A stretch of DNA of 64,000 nt from Mycobacterium montefiorense (GTDB taxonomy: Bacteria; Actinomycetota; Actinomycetes; Mycobacteriales; Mycobacteriaceae): assembly GCF_003112775.1 (NCBI RefSeq), contig NZ_BFCH01000048.1:62001-126000 (forward strand). Direction: 5' to 3'. Shown in pieces: positions 41,399 through 50,613 of this stretch. The notes beneath the pieces are model-generated. The model saw nothing but the letters and a program-made list of their open reading frames with translations. It was not told where the DNA came from and did not search any database. Within the stretch, counting starts at the first letter, position 1; each line of letters opens with the position of its first letter. The translations under genes were made by a program, and so were the position numbers.

Positions 41399-43291
41399 TC
41401 AGTCTGTTGCGGTGGCGAAAGCGGTCGGGGAGCCGACACCGCTGCGCAGACTGCCGTCGAGATAGGCGGCGCGGCAGGCGCGGTGCCCGATCTTGCCGCT
41501 GGAGGTGCGGGGAATCGTCCCCGACTGCACCAGCAGCAGGTCACGGATCGTGACCCCGTGACGCACGGCGATGGCCGCGCGAATGTCGTCTGCGATGGGT
41601 TGGTAGTCGAGCTTGTGCGTGCCGGCCGCACGCTCGGCGACGATCACCAGCTGCTCGGAGGTGTCCTCCGCGTCGAACTTGAGCCCGGCGTGCGGGTTGT
41701 CGAACACCTCTTGCGGTAGCTGGTTGGCCGGGACCGAGAAGGCGGCCACATATCCGGTGCGCAGCGCCTTGCTGGCCTCCTGCGCCGAATACTCAAGATC
41801 CTGGGGGTAGTGGTTACGCCCGTCGATGATGACCAGGTCCTTGATACGGCCCGCTATATAGAGGTCGCCGTTGAAGTAGGTGCCGTAGTCGCCGGTGCGT
41901 ACCCACAGCCCGTCGTCAGCCGCACCTTCGGCGTGGGACTCGGGAACGCGCGACTTGAGGATATTGCGGAAAGTCTCGGTGGTCTCGGCTTCCTTACCCC
42001 AGTAGCCGACGCCCAGATTCTTGCCGTGCAGCCAGATCTCGCCGATGTGCTCGTCAGGCACCTCGCTGGCGGTGTCGGGATCGACGATGACGGCCCATTC
42101 GTCGACACCAATCCGTCCCGCGGAGACCTGCGCGACGGCGGTCGGCGCGTCGGGAGCCACCTCGACGAAGCGGTGGTTGTTCAGCTCGTCGCGGTCTACA
42201 TGGATGACCGTCGGTGCGGTGTTGGGCGGGGTGGTCGAAACGAACAGCGTCGCCTCGGCCAGGCCGTAAGACGGTTTGATTGCCGTCTCCGGCAAACCGT
42301 AGGGCGCAAACGCCTCGTAGAACTTGCGCATCGACGCCGGCGATACCGGCTCGCTGCCGTTGAGGATGCCTTTGACGTTGCTCAGGTCCAGTGGCGGCTC
42401 GTCGTCACGGGGCAGGCCGCGAACCGCGGCGTGTTCGAAGGCAAAGTTCGGCGCGGCCGAGAAAACGCCGCCCGTCTCGCCGGGCTTACGCGCCAGCTCG
42501 CGAATCCAGCGGCCGGGCCGGCGGACGAACGCAGCGGGCGTCATGATGGTGAAGCTTTGACCGAGTACCGGCGCCAACAGCGCCGTGATCAAGCCCATGT
42601 CGTGGAAGAGCGGCAGCCAGGACAGGCCGCGGTCACCCTCGGTGCCCTCCAAGGCCTGCAGCACCTGCAGCACATTGGTGGGCAGGTTCAGGTGGCTGAT
42701 CTGCACGCCGGTCGGTGTCCGGGTGGAGCCCGAGGTGTACTGCAGGTAGGCGGTGGTGTTCTCGTCTGCCTCCGGCTCTACCCAGGTGGCGGCAACCTCG
42801 TCGGGCACCGCGTCGACAGCGATCACCCGGGGCCGTTCCTTGGCCGCCCGAGCGCGGATGAATTTGCGGACGCCTTCGGCGGAGTCGGTGGTGGTCAGGA
42901 TCGTCGAGGGGGAGCAGTCGTCGAGCACCGCGTGTAACCGGCCGATATGGCCCGGCTCGGCCGGGTCGAACAGCGGAACCGCGATGCGGCCCGAGTACAG
43001 CGCGCCAAAGAAGGAAACGAGGTAGTCCAGGTTCTGCGGGCACAGGATGGCGATGCGATCACCGGGCTGCGTGACCTGCTGCAGACGAGCACCCACGGCA
43101 CGGTTGCGGACGCTGAAGTCGGACCAGACGATGTCGCGCTCGACACCGTCGCGCTCGGTGGAGTAGTCAATGAATCGATAGGCCAACTTGCTGCCACGAA
43201 CCTTCGCCCACTTCTCAACGTGACGAACCAGGTTCGTGTTATCCGGGAACTTGATTCGACCGTTCACAATGAACGGGTTGTGGTACGCCAT
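41399..43291 (-). CDS. fadD32: Long-chain fatty-acyl-AMP ligase FadD32
   Basis: 630 residues. It activates meromycolic acid as acyl-AMP and loads it on the N-terminal ACP of Pks13. ANL-superfamily motifs: AYLQYTSGSTRTPTGV (P-loop), SWLPLFHDMGL, SYGLAEATLFVS, VRTGDYGTYFNGDLYIAGRIKDLVIIDGRNHYPQDLE and the C-terminal SGKIGHRACR region. The insertion typical of fatty-acyl-AMP ligases is present after the A5 region, which prevents CoA transfer. Start ATG 43291 follows AGGAGAGGG on its strand. First gene of the fadD32-pks13-accD4 operon. Confidence 0.97.
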   Translation of the reverse strand: MAYHNPFIVNGRIKFPDNTNLVRHVEKWAKVRGSKLAYRFIDYSTERDGVERDIVWSDFSVRNRAVGARLQQVTQPGDRIAILCPQNLDYLVSFFGALYSGRIAVPLFDPAEPGHIGRLHAVLDDCSPSTILTTTDSAEGVRKFIRARAAKERPRVIAVDAVPDEVAATWVEPEADENTTAYLQYTSGSTRTPTGVQISHLNLPTNVLQVLQALEGTEGDRGLSWLPLFHDMGLITALLAPVLGQSFTIMTPAAFVRRPGRWIRELARKPGETGGVFSAAPNFAFEHAAVRGLPRDDEPPLDLSNVKGILNGSEPVSPASMRKFYEAFAPYGLPETAIKPSYGLAEATLFVSTTPPNTAPTVIHVDRDELNNHRFVEVAPDAPTAVAQVSAGRIGVDEWAVIVDPDTASEVPDEHIGEIWLHGKNLGVGYWGKEAETTETFRNILKSRVPESHAEGAADDGLWVRTGDYGTYFNGDLYIAGRIKDLVIIDGRNHYPQDLEYSAQEASKALRTGYVAAFSVPANQLPQEVFDNPHAGLKFDAEDTSEQLVIVAERAAGTHKLDYQPIADDIRAAIAVRHGVTIRDLLLVQSGTIPRTSSGKIGHRACRAAYLDGSLRSGVGSPTAFATATD

Positions 43292-43604
43292 GCCGCCCTC
43301 TCCTGTTACACACTCGCCGGCCAGCTACTCCGGCGGTCCTAGTTGTCGGCCTCGCCGACGATTTCCCTGCGCGGGCCGGCTTCGTGCACAGCGCAAACTG
43401 CGCCGGTCCGTGCGAGCTTCGACCCGGTCAGGAACCGACAAACTCTGATAACTCTTAGTTTTCTCTTAATGTTAGGCGTCGGCGCGCAGCAGACCAAATC
43501 TCAAGGTACCGCCGATTGCCCCCGGTACGGCCGACCTAACCGCTGTGTCCCCTCGTCCAGCTACCCCCCGCGCCGTCCGGCTTTGTCCGCGGCCACCCGG
43601 GCGG
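43292..43604. promoter_or_regulatory. Upstream region of the fadD32-pks13-accD4 operon
   Basis: 313 bases between the culp6 stop and the fadD32 start, both genes on the minus strand. An AT-richer core around 43440-43480 (CTGATAACTCTTAG, TTCTCTTAATGTTAGG) is the likeliest promoter zone for the operon. I cannot define -10 and -35 elements with confidence. No convincing ORF is present. Confidence 0.4.
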
Positions 43605-44618
43605 TCACCCATGCTTGGGATGTGGCGCATTTTCGATGAGATTACGCGTCCAGTTCAACGTCCAATCCGTGGCCGCGGCGCCGTCCAGATTCCAGAACTG
43701 GGTGGTGGCGTACATGGCGTGGATCGGCTGGCCCGCACCGCCGGCCAGCGTGTTGAGTGTATTCGGCAGGTTCGCGACGCTGAACGCCTCGTTCGGAGCG
43801 GCGCAAATCAGATCACCCGGCGCGCAGATCTCGTTGGTCTTGGCGTTGAGATCGCCGAAGCCGCCGGGCCGCGCACCGGTCATCGTCAAACCGAGCCCGG
43901 ACAACATCGGCACCTCGTGCAGCGTGACCTCGGCGCCCTCGCCCGGCGGGTTGGGCCCGATGTCGTTGCCGACGCCCTGCTGGCGGCGGCCGTCGGCGAT
44001 CACCGTCACCCCGAGCACCAGGTCGTCGTCGACGGGTCCGCGGCCGTTGCCGACATCGCTGGCGATGTCGCCGGCGATCACCGCGCCCTGCGAAAAACCC
44101 ACCAGCACATAGCTGGTCAACGGGCACTTGTTGTTCATGTCGGTCAGCGCTTGGACGGCCGCGCGGGTGCCTTCCGCCCGACTTTCGTTGTAGGACATTT
44201 GCGTGTCGGAGCTCAACGGGTTATGGAACTGCGCCGTGTAGGGGACGGTGTAGGTCAGCACCCGCGAGGGCGGGAACTGCGCGCTGATCGCCCCGGTCAG
44301 CTTGTGCAGCAACGCATTAGGAAACTGCACCGGGTTGAGGGGATCGTCCTGCGGGGATGACTCCCACGTCCCGGGGATCACCATCAGCTCTACGTCGGGG
44401 CAAGAAGCGTCCTGCGTAGCGGGCCGCGGCTTGTGCGGATGCGTCGTCGTCGAGGACGGCGGCAGCACGCCCGGCGGCACCGCGCTGGGCGGTGATTCGG
44501 TGCTGCGCAGCATGGTCACGACCGCCACGATCACCAACAGCACGACCCCGGCCATGCTGAGCGCGGCCACCCAGGCGAGGATCCGGCGGCGCCTGTTGCG
44601 CTGGGCGTTCGTGCTCAT
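43605..44618 (-). CDS. culp6: Cutinase-like lipase/thioesterase Culp6 (Rv3802c-like)
   Basis: 337 residues. An N-terminal cytoplasmic basic stretch and single membrane anchor (RRRRILAWVAALSMAGVVLLVIVAVVTML) are followed by a Pro/Ser/Thr-rich linker and the cutinase alpha/beta-hydrolase domain: VELMVIPGTWESS, the nucleophile Ser in YVLVGFSQGAVIAGD, ICAPGDLIC for the Asp, and GAGQPIHAMY for the His. The enzyme is an essential envelope phospholipase/thioesterase, placed next to mycolate genes in all mycobacteria. ATG 44618 follows AGCAGGAGAAC on its strand. Confidence 0.93.
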   Translation of the reverse strand: MSTNAQRNRRRRILAWVAALSMAGVVLLVIVAVVTMLRSTESPPSAVPPGVLPPSSTTTHPHKPRPATQDASCPDVELMVIPGTWESSPQDDPLNPVQFPNALLHKLTGAISAQFPPSRVLTYTVPYTAQFHNPLSSDTQMSYNESRAEGTRAAVQALTDMNNKCPLTSYVLVGFSQGAVIAGDIASDVGNGRGPVDDDLVLGVTVIADGRRQQGVGNDIGPNPPGEGAEVTLHEVPMLSGLGLTMTGARPGGFGDLNAKTNEICAPGDLICAAPNEAFSVANLPNTLNTLAGGAGQPIHAMYATTQFWNLDGAAATDWTLNWTRNLIENAPHPKHG

Positions 44619-44749
44619 GTTCTCCTGCTAGCAGAGTCGGCGGGTCGCTCCTCGAATACAGACAAGCGGCCATCCCGGCCCTGCTGCACTCAATACACGG
44701 TACCGGCTGAGCGCGCGGCGCCGTCCCTGCTGCCAGCGAAGCCGGGTGG

Positions 44750-45655
44750 CTAGCGGATCGCGCCCACGATGTCGCCCGACATCGCACCCAGCTGTCCCGA
44801 CCACGAGCCCCAGCCGTTGTCGCCGCCACCCGGGAAGTCGAAGTGGCCGTTGTGCCCGCCGTCGTTGCGGTACTGCGAGTAGAACATCCGGCTGTTGCCC
44901 ATCGCCTCACCGGCTTGCCCGATCATCGCGGCCGCATCGCCGCCCATGTTGGTCGGGCTCCAGACCCATACCCGGGTGTTGTTCTGCGCCAGCAGCGCGG
45001 CGTGCACGTAAGGGTCGTGCCACTTCCACCGGCCCAGCTGCGGGGCTCCCCACATGCCGTTGCCGTCCACGCCGCCGAACTGCTGCAGGCCGGCCAGGAT
45101 CGCGCCACCCGTGGTGGTGTTGGACGGGTAGAGGAATCCGGACAGCGAGCCGGCGAAGCCGAACCGGTCGGGGTGGAAGGCGGCCAGCGCCATCGCGGCA
45201 TAGCCACCCTGGGAGGCGCCGACGGCGGCGTGGCCACCGGGTGCCAGCCCCTTATTGGCCGCCAGCCAGTCGGGTAGTTCGCTGGACAGGAATGTGTCCC
45301 ATTGCTTGCTGCCGTCCTGCTCCCAGTTGGTGTACATGCTCCAGGCACCCCCAGCGGGCGCCACCACCGAGATCCCCTTGCCACCCAGCGTGTTCATCGC
45401 GTTACCCGCGGTCACCCAGTTGCTGACGTCCGGGGCGGCGTTGAACGCGTCCAACAGATACACCGCGTGCGGACCACCCGCCAGGAAGGCGACCGGGATA
45501 TCGCGGCCCATGGCGCCCGAGGGCACCATCAGCGTCTCGTAACTGGCCGCTGCAGCCTTGCCCGTCATTCCCGTCGCCACACCGCCGAACCCCAGTGTTA
45601 GCGCGGCAACGCAAAGCACCCGCAGAAGCGCTGACAGACCCCGCACGTTACCCAT
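44750..45655 (-). CDS. mpt51: MPT51 / FbpD, antigen-85-related secreted protein
   Basis: 301 residues. Signal peptide (GLSALLRVLCVAALTLGFGGVATGMTGKAAAA), then an alpha/beta-hydrolase domain related to antigen 85: YETLMVPSGAMGRDIPVAFLAGGPHAVYLLDAF, WDTFLSSELPDWLAANKGL, FGFAGSLSGFLYPS and DFPGGGDNGWGSW. In M. tuberculosis MPT51 the nucleophile position is not Ser (GAAQGG as I recall it); here it reads GASQGG with Ser148. The His of antigen 85 (THDWPYW) is still replaced (DNGWGSW), so mycolyltransferase activity is doubtful. It may bind wall carbohydrate or fibronectin. ATG 45655 has GGAGGGT upstream on its strand. Confidence 0.93.
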   Translation of the reverse strand: MGNVRGLSALLRVLCVAALTLGFGGVATGMTGKAAAASYETLMVPSGAMGRDIPVAFLAGGPHAVYLLDAFNAAPDVSNWVTAGNAMNTLGGKGISVVAPAGGAWSMYTNWEQDGSKQWDTFLSSELPDWLAANKGLAPGGHAAVGASQGGYAAMALAAFHPDRFGFAGSLSGFLYPSNTTTGGAILAGLQQFGGVDGNGMWGAPQLGRWKWHDPYVHAALLAQNNTRVWVWSPTNMGGDAAAMIGQAGEAMGNSRMFYSQYRNDGGHNGHFDFPGGGDNGWGSWSGQLGAMSGDIVGAIR

Positions 45656-45762
45656 GTGACCCTCCATCATGTCGTCGCTGTGTTTGCACAGTAACCAGGG
45701 CTGAAGTGAAGCCGACCCGCAGGGTAGTGAAATGGACCACACCCGACGACGGCCACGCGGAT

Positions 45763-45802
45763 AGCTAACGGCGGCGACCCGTGAGGATCGCCGCCGTTAG
45801 CT
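45763..45802 (-). terminator. Strong hairpin after fbpA
   Basis: AGCTAACGGCGGCGA (45763-45777) pairs perfectly over 15 bp with TCGCCGCCGTTAGCT (45788-45802), leaving a 10-base loop. It lies 28 bases past the fbpA stop in the transcribed direction and ahead of mpt51. The T-rich flank (TTTTGCTTTGGTTTTT) is on the plus-strand side, so for fbpA it is a tail-less terminator, a type common in mycobacteria; an attenuator or mRNA-stability role is an alternative. Confidence 0.6.
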
Positions 45803-45829
45803 GTTTTGCTTTGGTTTTTCGCTGCCGGA

Positions 45830-46867
45830 CTAGGTGCCCTGAGTGGAACCTGCGTTGGAAGCCGTGGCCGGGCCGGCGCCCGGGGTGGCGCCCAGCGCCG
45901 ACTGCAGGTCAGGCAGCATCGCGTGCAGCTGCGAGCCCCAGTAGGGCCAGTCGTGGGTTCCGTTGGCGTCGAAGTTCCACACCGCGTTGTGACCACCGGC
46001 CGCGTTGTAGGCGTCCTGGAACTTCAGGTTGCTGGTCCGCACGAAGCCTTCCAGGAACTTGGCGGGCAGGTTGTCGCCACCGAGGTCGGACGGCTTGCCG
46101 TTACCGCAGTACACCCAGATTCGGGTGTTGTTCGAGACCAGCTTGCCGACCTGCAACGACGGGTCGTTACGCTGCCACGCCCCACCGTCGGTCGGGCCCC
46201 ACATATCGTCCTTCTTGTAGCCGCCGGCGTCACCCATGGCAAGGCCGATCAGCGACGGGCCCATCCCCTGCGACGGGTCCAGCAGCGCCGAAAGCGAGCC
46301 GGCGTATGGGAACAGGTCGGGGTGGTAGGCAGCCAGGATCAGCGCCGACGACCCGGCCATCGACAGACCGACGGCCGCGCCGCCGGTCGGCTTGACCTGC
46401 TTCTGCGCCGACAGGTACTGCGGCAACTCGCTGGTCAGGAAGGTCTCCCACTTGTAGGTGGTGCAACCGGCCTTACCGCAGGCGGGCTTGTACCAGTCGG
46501 AGTAGAAGCTGGACTGGCCACCGACGGGCATCACGACCGAGATGCCCGACTGGTTGTACCACTCGAAGGCGGGGGTGTTGATGTCCCAACCGTTGAAGTC
46601 GTCCTGAGCGCGCATGCCGTCGAGCAGGTACAGCCCGGGCGAGTTCGCGCCACCGCTCTGGAACTGGACCTTGATGTCGCGGCCCATTGCGGCCGAGGGA
46701 ACCTGCAGGTACTCCACCGGCAGACCTGGGCGAGAGAACGCCCCTGCGGTCGCCGGGCCCCCCACGACGCCAATCAGACCCGAAAGCAGGGCCGCGCCTA
46801 CGGCTCCCACCGCGAGCCGGCGTGGCATGCGTGCCACGGCGCCGCGAAACCTGTCAACAAACGTCAT
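45830..46867 (-). CDS. fbpA: Antigen 85A, diacylglycerol acyltransferase/mycolyltransferase
   Basis: 345 residues. Secreted enzyme that transfers mycolate between trehalose monomycolates and to arabinogalactan. Signal peptide to about residue 43 (RRLAVGAVGAALLSGLIGVVGGPATAGA), mature protein starting FSRPGLPVEYLQVPS. Catalytic Ser169 (Ser126 of the mature protein) is in VGLSMAGSSAL, with the Glu in KFLEGFVRTSN and the His in GTHDWPYWG. The fibronectin-binding and Trp-rich WDINTPAFEWY segments are conserved. The C-terminal tail is Ala/Gly/Thr-rich. ATG 46867 is chosen over an upstream start (46894) because of the GAGGAAGCAAGG ribosome site. Confidence 0.97.
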   Translation of the reverse strand: MTFVDRFRGAVARMPRRLAVGAVGAALLSGLIGVVGGPATAGAFSRPGLPVEYLQVPSAAMGRDIKVQFQSGGANSPGLYLLDGMRAQDDFNGWDINTPAFEWYNQSGISVVMPVGGQSSFYSDWYKPACGKAGCTTYKWETFLTSELPQYLSAQKQVKPTGGAAVGLSMAGSSALILAAYHPDLFPYAGSLSALLDPSQGMGPSLIGLAMGDAGGYKKDDMWGPTDGGAWQRNDPSLQVGKLVSNNTRIWVYCGNGKPSDLGGDNLPAKFLEGFVRTSNLKFQDAYNAAGGHNAVWNFDANGTHDWPYWGSQLHAMLPDLQSALGATPGAGPATASNAGSTQGT

Positions 46868-47190
46868 CCTTGCTTCCTCATCTTCTCGGCGCACCCAACA
46901 TCAGGACGCGTCGTTGATTGGGGTCGAACTGCATGCGATCTCCGCGCAGCAGTGCTCTTGTAGTGAACCACACCAACCCGCGCGGGCTCTCATTGAGACG
47001 GTTCCGCAAACCCTCGTCCGGCCGTGATTTCTTGGGGTTTTCAGGCCGGGCACCAAAGCTTAGAGCAACATTTCCGCATGTGCCGGACGGTGAACGCAAC
47101 AGGTGAACGTGCAAATGTGAATTTGCTGTCAGCATCAGGAAGCGAAAATTGTGCCGCGTTCGAGATCTGTGAGATTTATCCCCGCAATAT
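46868..47190. promoter_or_regulatory. Upstream region of fbpA
   Basis: 323 bases between the aftB stop and the fbpA start, both on the minus strand. It is less GC-rich than the genes, as expected for a strongly expressed promoter, but I could not pick a reliable -10/-35 pair. No convincing ORF is present; the short frames seen lack ribosome sites. Confidence 0.4.
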
Positions 47191-49140
47191 TCACTCGCGC
47201 GGGGGCGGGGGACTCGGCTCGGGGACCGGAAGACCGCACCGGGCGAGCTCGTAGAGCGGGACCCGGTCGATCCGGTAGGCGGTGAATTCAAAGGAGTGCA
47301 AGAAGTTTGAGAAGAACCGGTGCAGCGACATCGGGGCGCGCACCGACGCCAGCATCGCCTTGGTCTCGGGGCATTGCAGCGCCGCCACGGCCTGGGCGAC
47401 CCAATTCGCGTCCAGGTAGCCCGGAATCCCCGGATATACCTTCACCCACGGGCCGTCGGCGATCACCCAGTCCGGGAAGAGGTTTTTGTCGTGCCCGATC
47501 CTGCCGTGCGTGAGGCGCTGCGTGTGCTGGGCGAGCGGGTTCGCCAAACCGATTTGGTCGATCACTCGGACGTCGAGCCCGACGTTCATGCCCAGCATGC
47601 CCAAGTTCGTGAAAAACACTGCATGCTGCGGCTTTTGCGGCGGCCTGCTATCGGCAGGGCTGCCGGGCGCCGGAGGTGGCGGCTGCAGTTGCGGCACGAT
47701 GTCCCACTGGATGTAGTTGCCCGACGGCAGCAACAACGCCCCGTCCGGAGTGTTGTCCAGCGCGGCCAGCACGGCCGCCATCCTCGGGTAGTCCAGGTAA
47801 TCGGCGGCGGTCAGCGGGTGCGCGTGCCCGGTCGCCTGCGCATAGAAGCGGCGCTCGTCGACGATGCCGGTGTAGGCCACGTGGGTGGCGTCGTAGCCCA
47901 TCCCCGGTGAGTTTGCTGCCCACAGCGACCAGCCCGCGATGCCGAGCCAGAGCGCGCTGGCGGCACCGGCCAACCAGTAACCCGTCTCGCGCGAGTAGTC
48001 CTGCCCGTCGGGGATCAGCACGGGGATGACGGCGACGGGGGCCAGCAAACAAAATAGCGGCGCCAACAGCACCCGCGCATGCATGAAATCGCCGCCCTGA
48101 CGGGTCCAGTACAGCGCCTGCAGCAGCCCGCTCACGAGGACAAATGCCACCACCGCGGGTGGGCTCTGCACCGCATGAGCCAGCCGGCCGTAATTGGGCG
48201 CGAGCATCGGGCGTAAGAACGACGGGCGGCGCCGGGCACCCGACAGCAGCAGCCCCAGCGGCACCAGCAGCAGCACCGGCAGCCAGACGGCGTAGGGCGA
48301 GACGAAGTTCGACAGATAGGTCATGCCCTGAGACCACTTGTCACCAGCGGCATCCTTGGCCAGAGCCGTCCCGGGAACCAGCAGCCCGTAGTAGCCCATC
48401 CGGAAGATTTGGTAGGCCACCGGCAGGAACCCGCCGGCCACCACGATCAGCGTCCGACGGCGCCAGGTCCGGGCCGCGATCAGCATCATGATCAGCGCCA
48501 GCCCGCCCATCAACGCCAGCTCGGGTCGCACCAGAACACTGAACCCCGCGACGAACGCCAGCAGACCGGTGAACACCTCGTTGTCTGGACGGTTTCGCAG
48601 CGCCTGCGACCAGCGGACCATCATCCACCACAGCAACCCCAGGTAGGCCAGGGCCAGCCCACTCTCGAGGCCGGAGGTGGCGAAGTCACGCGCCGGTGGC
48701 AGCGCAATGTAGACCAGCACCCCGGCGGGCAGCATGATCGCCCGTCGCCCCCGCAAGCTGGGGGCGTATAGGCGGCCGGCGCCCAGCATCAGCAGCGCCA
48801 CACCCAGCACGGAAAGGATCAGCGCCAGCGTCAGCGCCACGTACTCCATGCGCACCGGTCCACCGACCCAGCTTCCGACGTACATCAGGTAGGTCCACGC
48901 CGTCGAGGTATTCGCCTCGACCCGCTCGCCCTGGTTGAAAACCGGCCCGTTGCCGGCCAACAGGTTGCGCACGGTGCGCAACACGATCAGTCCGTCGTCG
49001 GCGATCCAGCGTCGCTGCCAGGCTCCCCACCCGAAGAGCACCGCGACAATCGCCACACTGATCCACAGGCTGACCCGGGTCACGGTGTCGTACGGGAAGG
49101 GCTGTCGGCCACCCCGCCTGACCCTGGGCCGGCGGCGCAT
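47191..49140 (-). CDS. aftB: Arabinofuranosyltransferase AftB
   Basis: 649 residues from ATG 49140. GT-C enzyme that adds the terminal beta-1,2-arabinofuranose of arabinan from decaprenyl-phospho-arabinose on the outer side of the membrane. The conserved first loop QRRWIADDGLIVLRTVRNLLAGNGPVFNQGERVEANTSTAWTY carries the catalytic Asp pair. Later membrane helices and a C-terminal periplasmic domain with LLLPSGNYIQWD, MNVGLDVRVIDQIGLANPLA and HDKNLFPDWVIADGPWVK follow. The start is uncertain: GTG 49083 gives the length of the M. tuberculosis protein (about 630 residues), and GTG 49194 would overlap ubiA. The basic RRRPRVRRGG leader favours 49140. Confidence 0.92.
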   Translation of the reverse strand: MRRRPRVRRGGRQPFPYDTVTRVSLWISVAIVAVLFGWGAWQRRWIADDGLIVLRTVRNLLAGNGPVFNQGERVEANTSTAWTYLMYVGSWVGGPVRMEYVALTLALILSVLGVALLMLGAGRLYAPSLRGRRAIMLPAGVLVYIALPPARDFATSGLESGLALAYLGLLWWMMVRWSQALRNRPDNEVFTGLLAFVAGFSVLVRPELALMGGLALIMMLIAARTWRRRTLIVVAGGFLPVAYQIFRMGYYGLLVPGTALAKDAAGDKWSQGMTYLSNFVSPYAVWLPVLLLVPLGLLLSGARRRPSFLRPMLAPNYGRLAHAVQSPPAVVAFVLVSGLLQALYWTRQGGDFMHARVLLAPLFCLLAPVAVIPVLIPDGQDYSRETGYWLAGAASALWLGIAGWSLWAANSPGMGYDATHVAYTGIVDERRFYAQATGHAHPLTAADYLDYPRMAAVLAALDNTPDGALLLPSGNYIQWDIVPQLQPPPPAPGSPADSRPPQKPQHAVFFTNLGMLGMNVGLDVRVIDQIGLANPLAQHTQRLTHGRIGHDKNLFPDWVIADGPWVKVYPGIPGYLDANWVAQAVAALQCPETKAMLASVRAPMSLHRFFSNFLHSFEFTAYRIDRVPLYELARCGLPVPEPSPPPPRE

Positions 49141-49171
49141 CAACTCGCGCTTGATGGCCTCCAGACCGGGG

Positions 49172-50083
49172 CTAGCCGAAGGCAACCGCGGCACCAACTG
49201 TTGCGATCCACGCTAGGAACAGCAGCTGCAACACCCGGTCACGCAGCGCGATTTCTTCGGGCTCACCGGCCAGCCCGCCGTCGACGTCGACCGCGTAGCG
49301 CAGGACCGCGATGGTCAGCGGGACCATCGACACCGCGTACCAGGAGCCTGAACCCCGGTCCCGCTCGAACGCCCACAACCCGTAACACATCACGAAGGCC
49401 GTGGCCGACATCGTCCAGACGAACCGCAGATAGGTACTGGTGTAGCTCTCCAGCGACTTGCGGATCGCGGCTCCGGTCCGCTCCGCCAACTGCAGTTCGG
49501 CGTAGCGCTTGCCGGCCGCCATGAACAGCGACCCGAACGCCATGATCAGCAGGAACCACTGGGACAGCGGGATGTCGGCGGCCGCGCCGCCGGCGATGGC
49601 CCGGATCAGATAGGCCGAGGAGACGATGCAGATGTCCAGCACCGCTTGGTGTTTGAGGCCGAAGCAGTACGCCAGCTGCATGCCGATATAGATGGCCATC
49701 ACCACGGCCAGGTTCGGTGTCAGCCACCAGGCGATGCCCAGCGACGCGGTGCCCAGCACCACGGCCAGGGTGTAGGCCAGCCATTCGGGAACCACGCCGG
49801 CCGCGATCGGCCGGAATCGCTTGGTGGGGTGTTCCCGGTCGGCCTGGACGTCGCGGACGTCATTGATCAGGTAGATCGCCGAGGCCGCCAGGCAGAACAC
49901 GACAAACGCCACGCCCACCTTGGTCGCCACTTCGGCGTAGTCGTAACGGACTCCACGGCCGGCCGCGGCGACCGGCGCGGCCGCCACCAACACGTTCTTC
50001 ACCCATTGCCGCGGGCGCATCGCCTTGATCACCCCGATGATCAAATTCGCCGGGGGTTGTCCGGTCGCCACGTCTTCACTCAT
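49172..50083 (-). CDS. ubiA: Decaprenyl-phosphate phosphoribosyltransferase UbiA
   Basis: 303 residues, UbiA prenyltransferase superfamily with about eight or nine membrane helices. It transfers 5-phosphoribose from PRPP to decaprenyl phosphate, the first committed step to decaprenyl-phospho-arabinose. First Asp-rich motif: LINDVRDVQADREHPTKRFRPIAAG; second acidic loop: YAVDVDGGLAGEPEEIALRDRVLQ. ATG 50083 (MSEDVATGQPPANLIIG) matches the family start; a GTG at 50092 is an alternative. The following PAP2 phosphatase is thought to act on its product. Confidence 0.95.
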   Translation of the reverse strand: MSEDVATGQPPANLIIGVIKAMRPRQWVKNVLVAAAPVAAAGRGVRYDYAEVATKVGVAFVVFCLAASAIYLINDVRDVQADREHPTKRFRPIAAGVVPEWLAYTLAVVLGTASLGIAWWLTPNLAVVMAIYIGMQLAYCFGLKHQAVLDICIVSSAYLIRAIAGGAAADIPLSQWFLLIMAFGSLFMAAGKRYAELQLAERTGAAIRKSLESYTSTYLRFVWTMSATAFVMCYGLWAFERDRGSGSWYAVSMVPLTIAVLRYAVDVDGGLAGEPEEIALRDRVLQLLFLAWIATVGAAVAFG

Positions 50084-50094
50084 TTCGGCCACAC

Positions 50095-50613
50095 CTATCT
50101 CGACTTTCTATCGAGCCAGAGTGCAAGGCGGGCGACCGCGGCGCCGAGCGCCACGCCGAAAGCAACGTCGCTGGGATAGTGCACGCCCAGCAGTATCCGT
50201 GACAGCGCCATCGGCGGAACCAGCAGCACGGGCAACGGCAGATCGGTGGCCCGGCCCATCAAAACGGCCGCGGCCGTGGTGGAGGTGGCATGCGCCGACG
50301 GGAAGCTCAGTTGGCTGGGGGTGCCGACATTGACCGCGACGGCCGGATGATGTGGGCGTTTACGGCGCACCATCCGTTTGATCAGCACGGCGGCCGCGTG
50401 CGCGGAAAACGTGCCGCCGGCGGCTACCAGCCACTCCCGGCGTCGGCGCCGGATCAACAACGCACCGAGGAACTGCACGATCAGCCAACCGACGCTGTGC
50501 TCACCGAAGTGGGACATGCCACGGGCGGTGGCCAACACGCCGGGCCGGTCTGCCAGCGCCGCCTGCACGGCCACCATCGCGGCGACTTCGCCGCGCGGCG
50601 CCGCTTCATCCAT
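50095..50613 (-). CDS. PAP2 phosphatase, probable DPPR phosphatase (Rv3807c-like)
   Basis: 172 residues, phosphatidic-acid-phosphatase type 2 membrane enzyme. The three active-site motifs are present: KRMVRRKRPHHP, PSAHATS (catalytic His), and SRILLGVHYPSDV. The orthologue Rv3807c is proposed to remove the 5-phosphate from decaprenyl-phosphoryl-5-phosphoribose to give the DprE1 substrate. It starts within the glfT2 stop (8-base overlap) and ends just before ubiA, which supports that pathway role. Confidence 0.92.
   Translation of the reverse strand: MDEAAPRGEVAAMVAVQAALADRPGVLATARGMSHFGEHSVGWLIVQFLGALLIRRRRREWLVAAGGTFSAHAAAVLIKRMVRRKRPHHPAVAVNVGTPSQLSFPSAHATSTTAAAVLMGRATDLPLPVLLVPPMALSRILLGVHYPSDVAFGVALGAAVARLALWLDRKSR

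Noticed and set aside
48746..48766. Palindrome CGCCCCC-GCAAGCT-GGGGGCG inside aftB
   Set aside because: The encoded residues (APSLRGRR) are also found in the M. tuberculosis protein, so this is conserved coding sequence and not an insertion.
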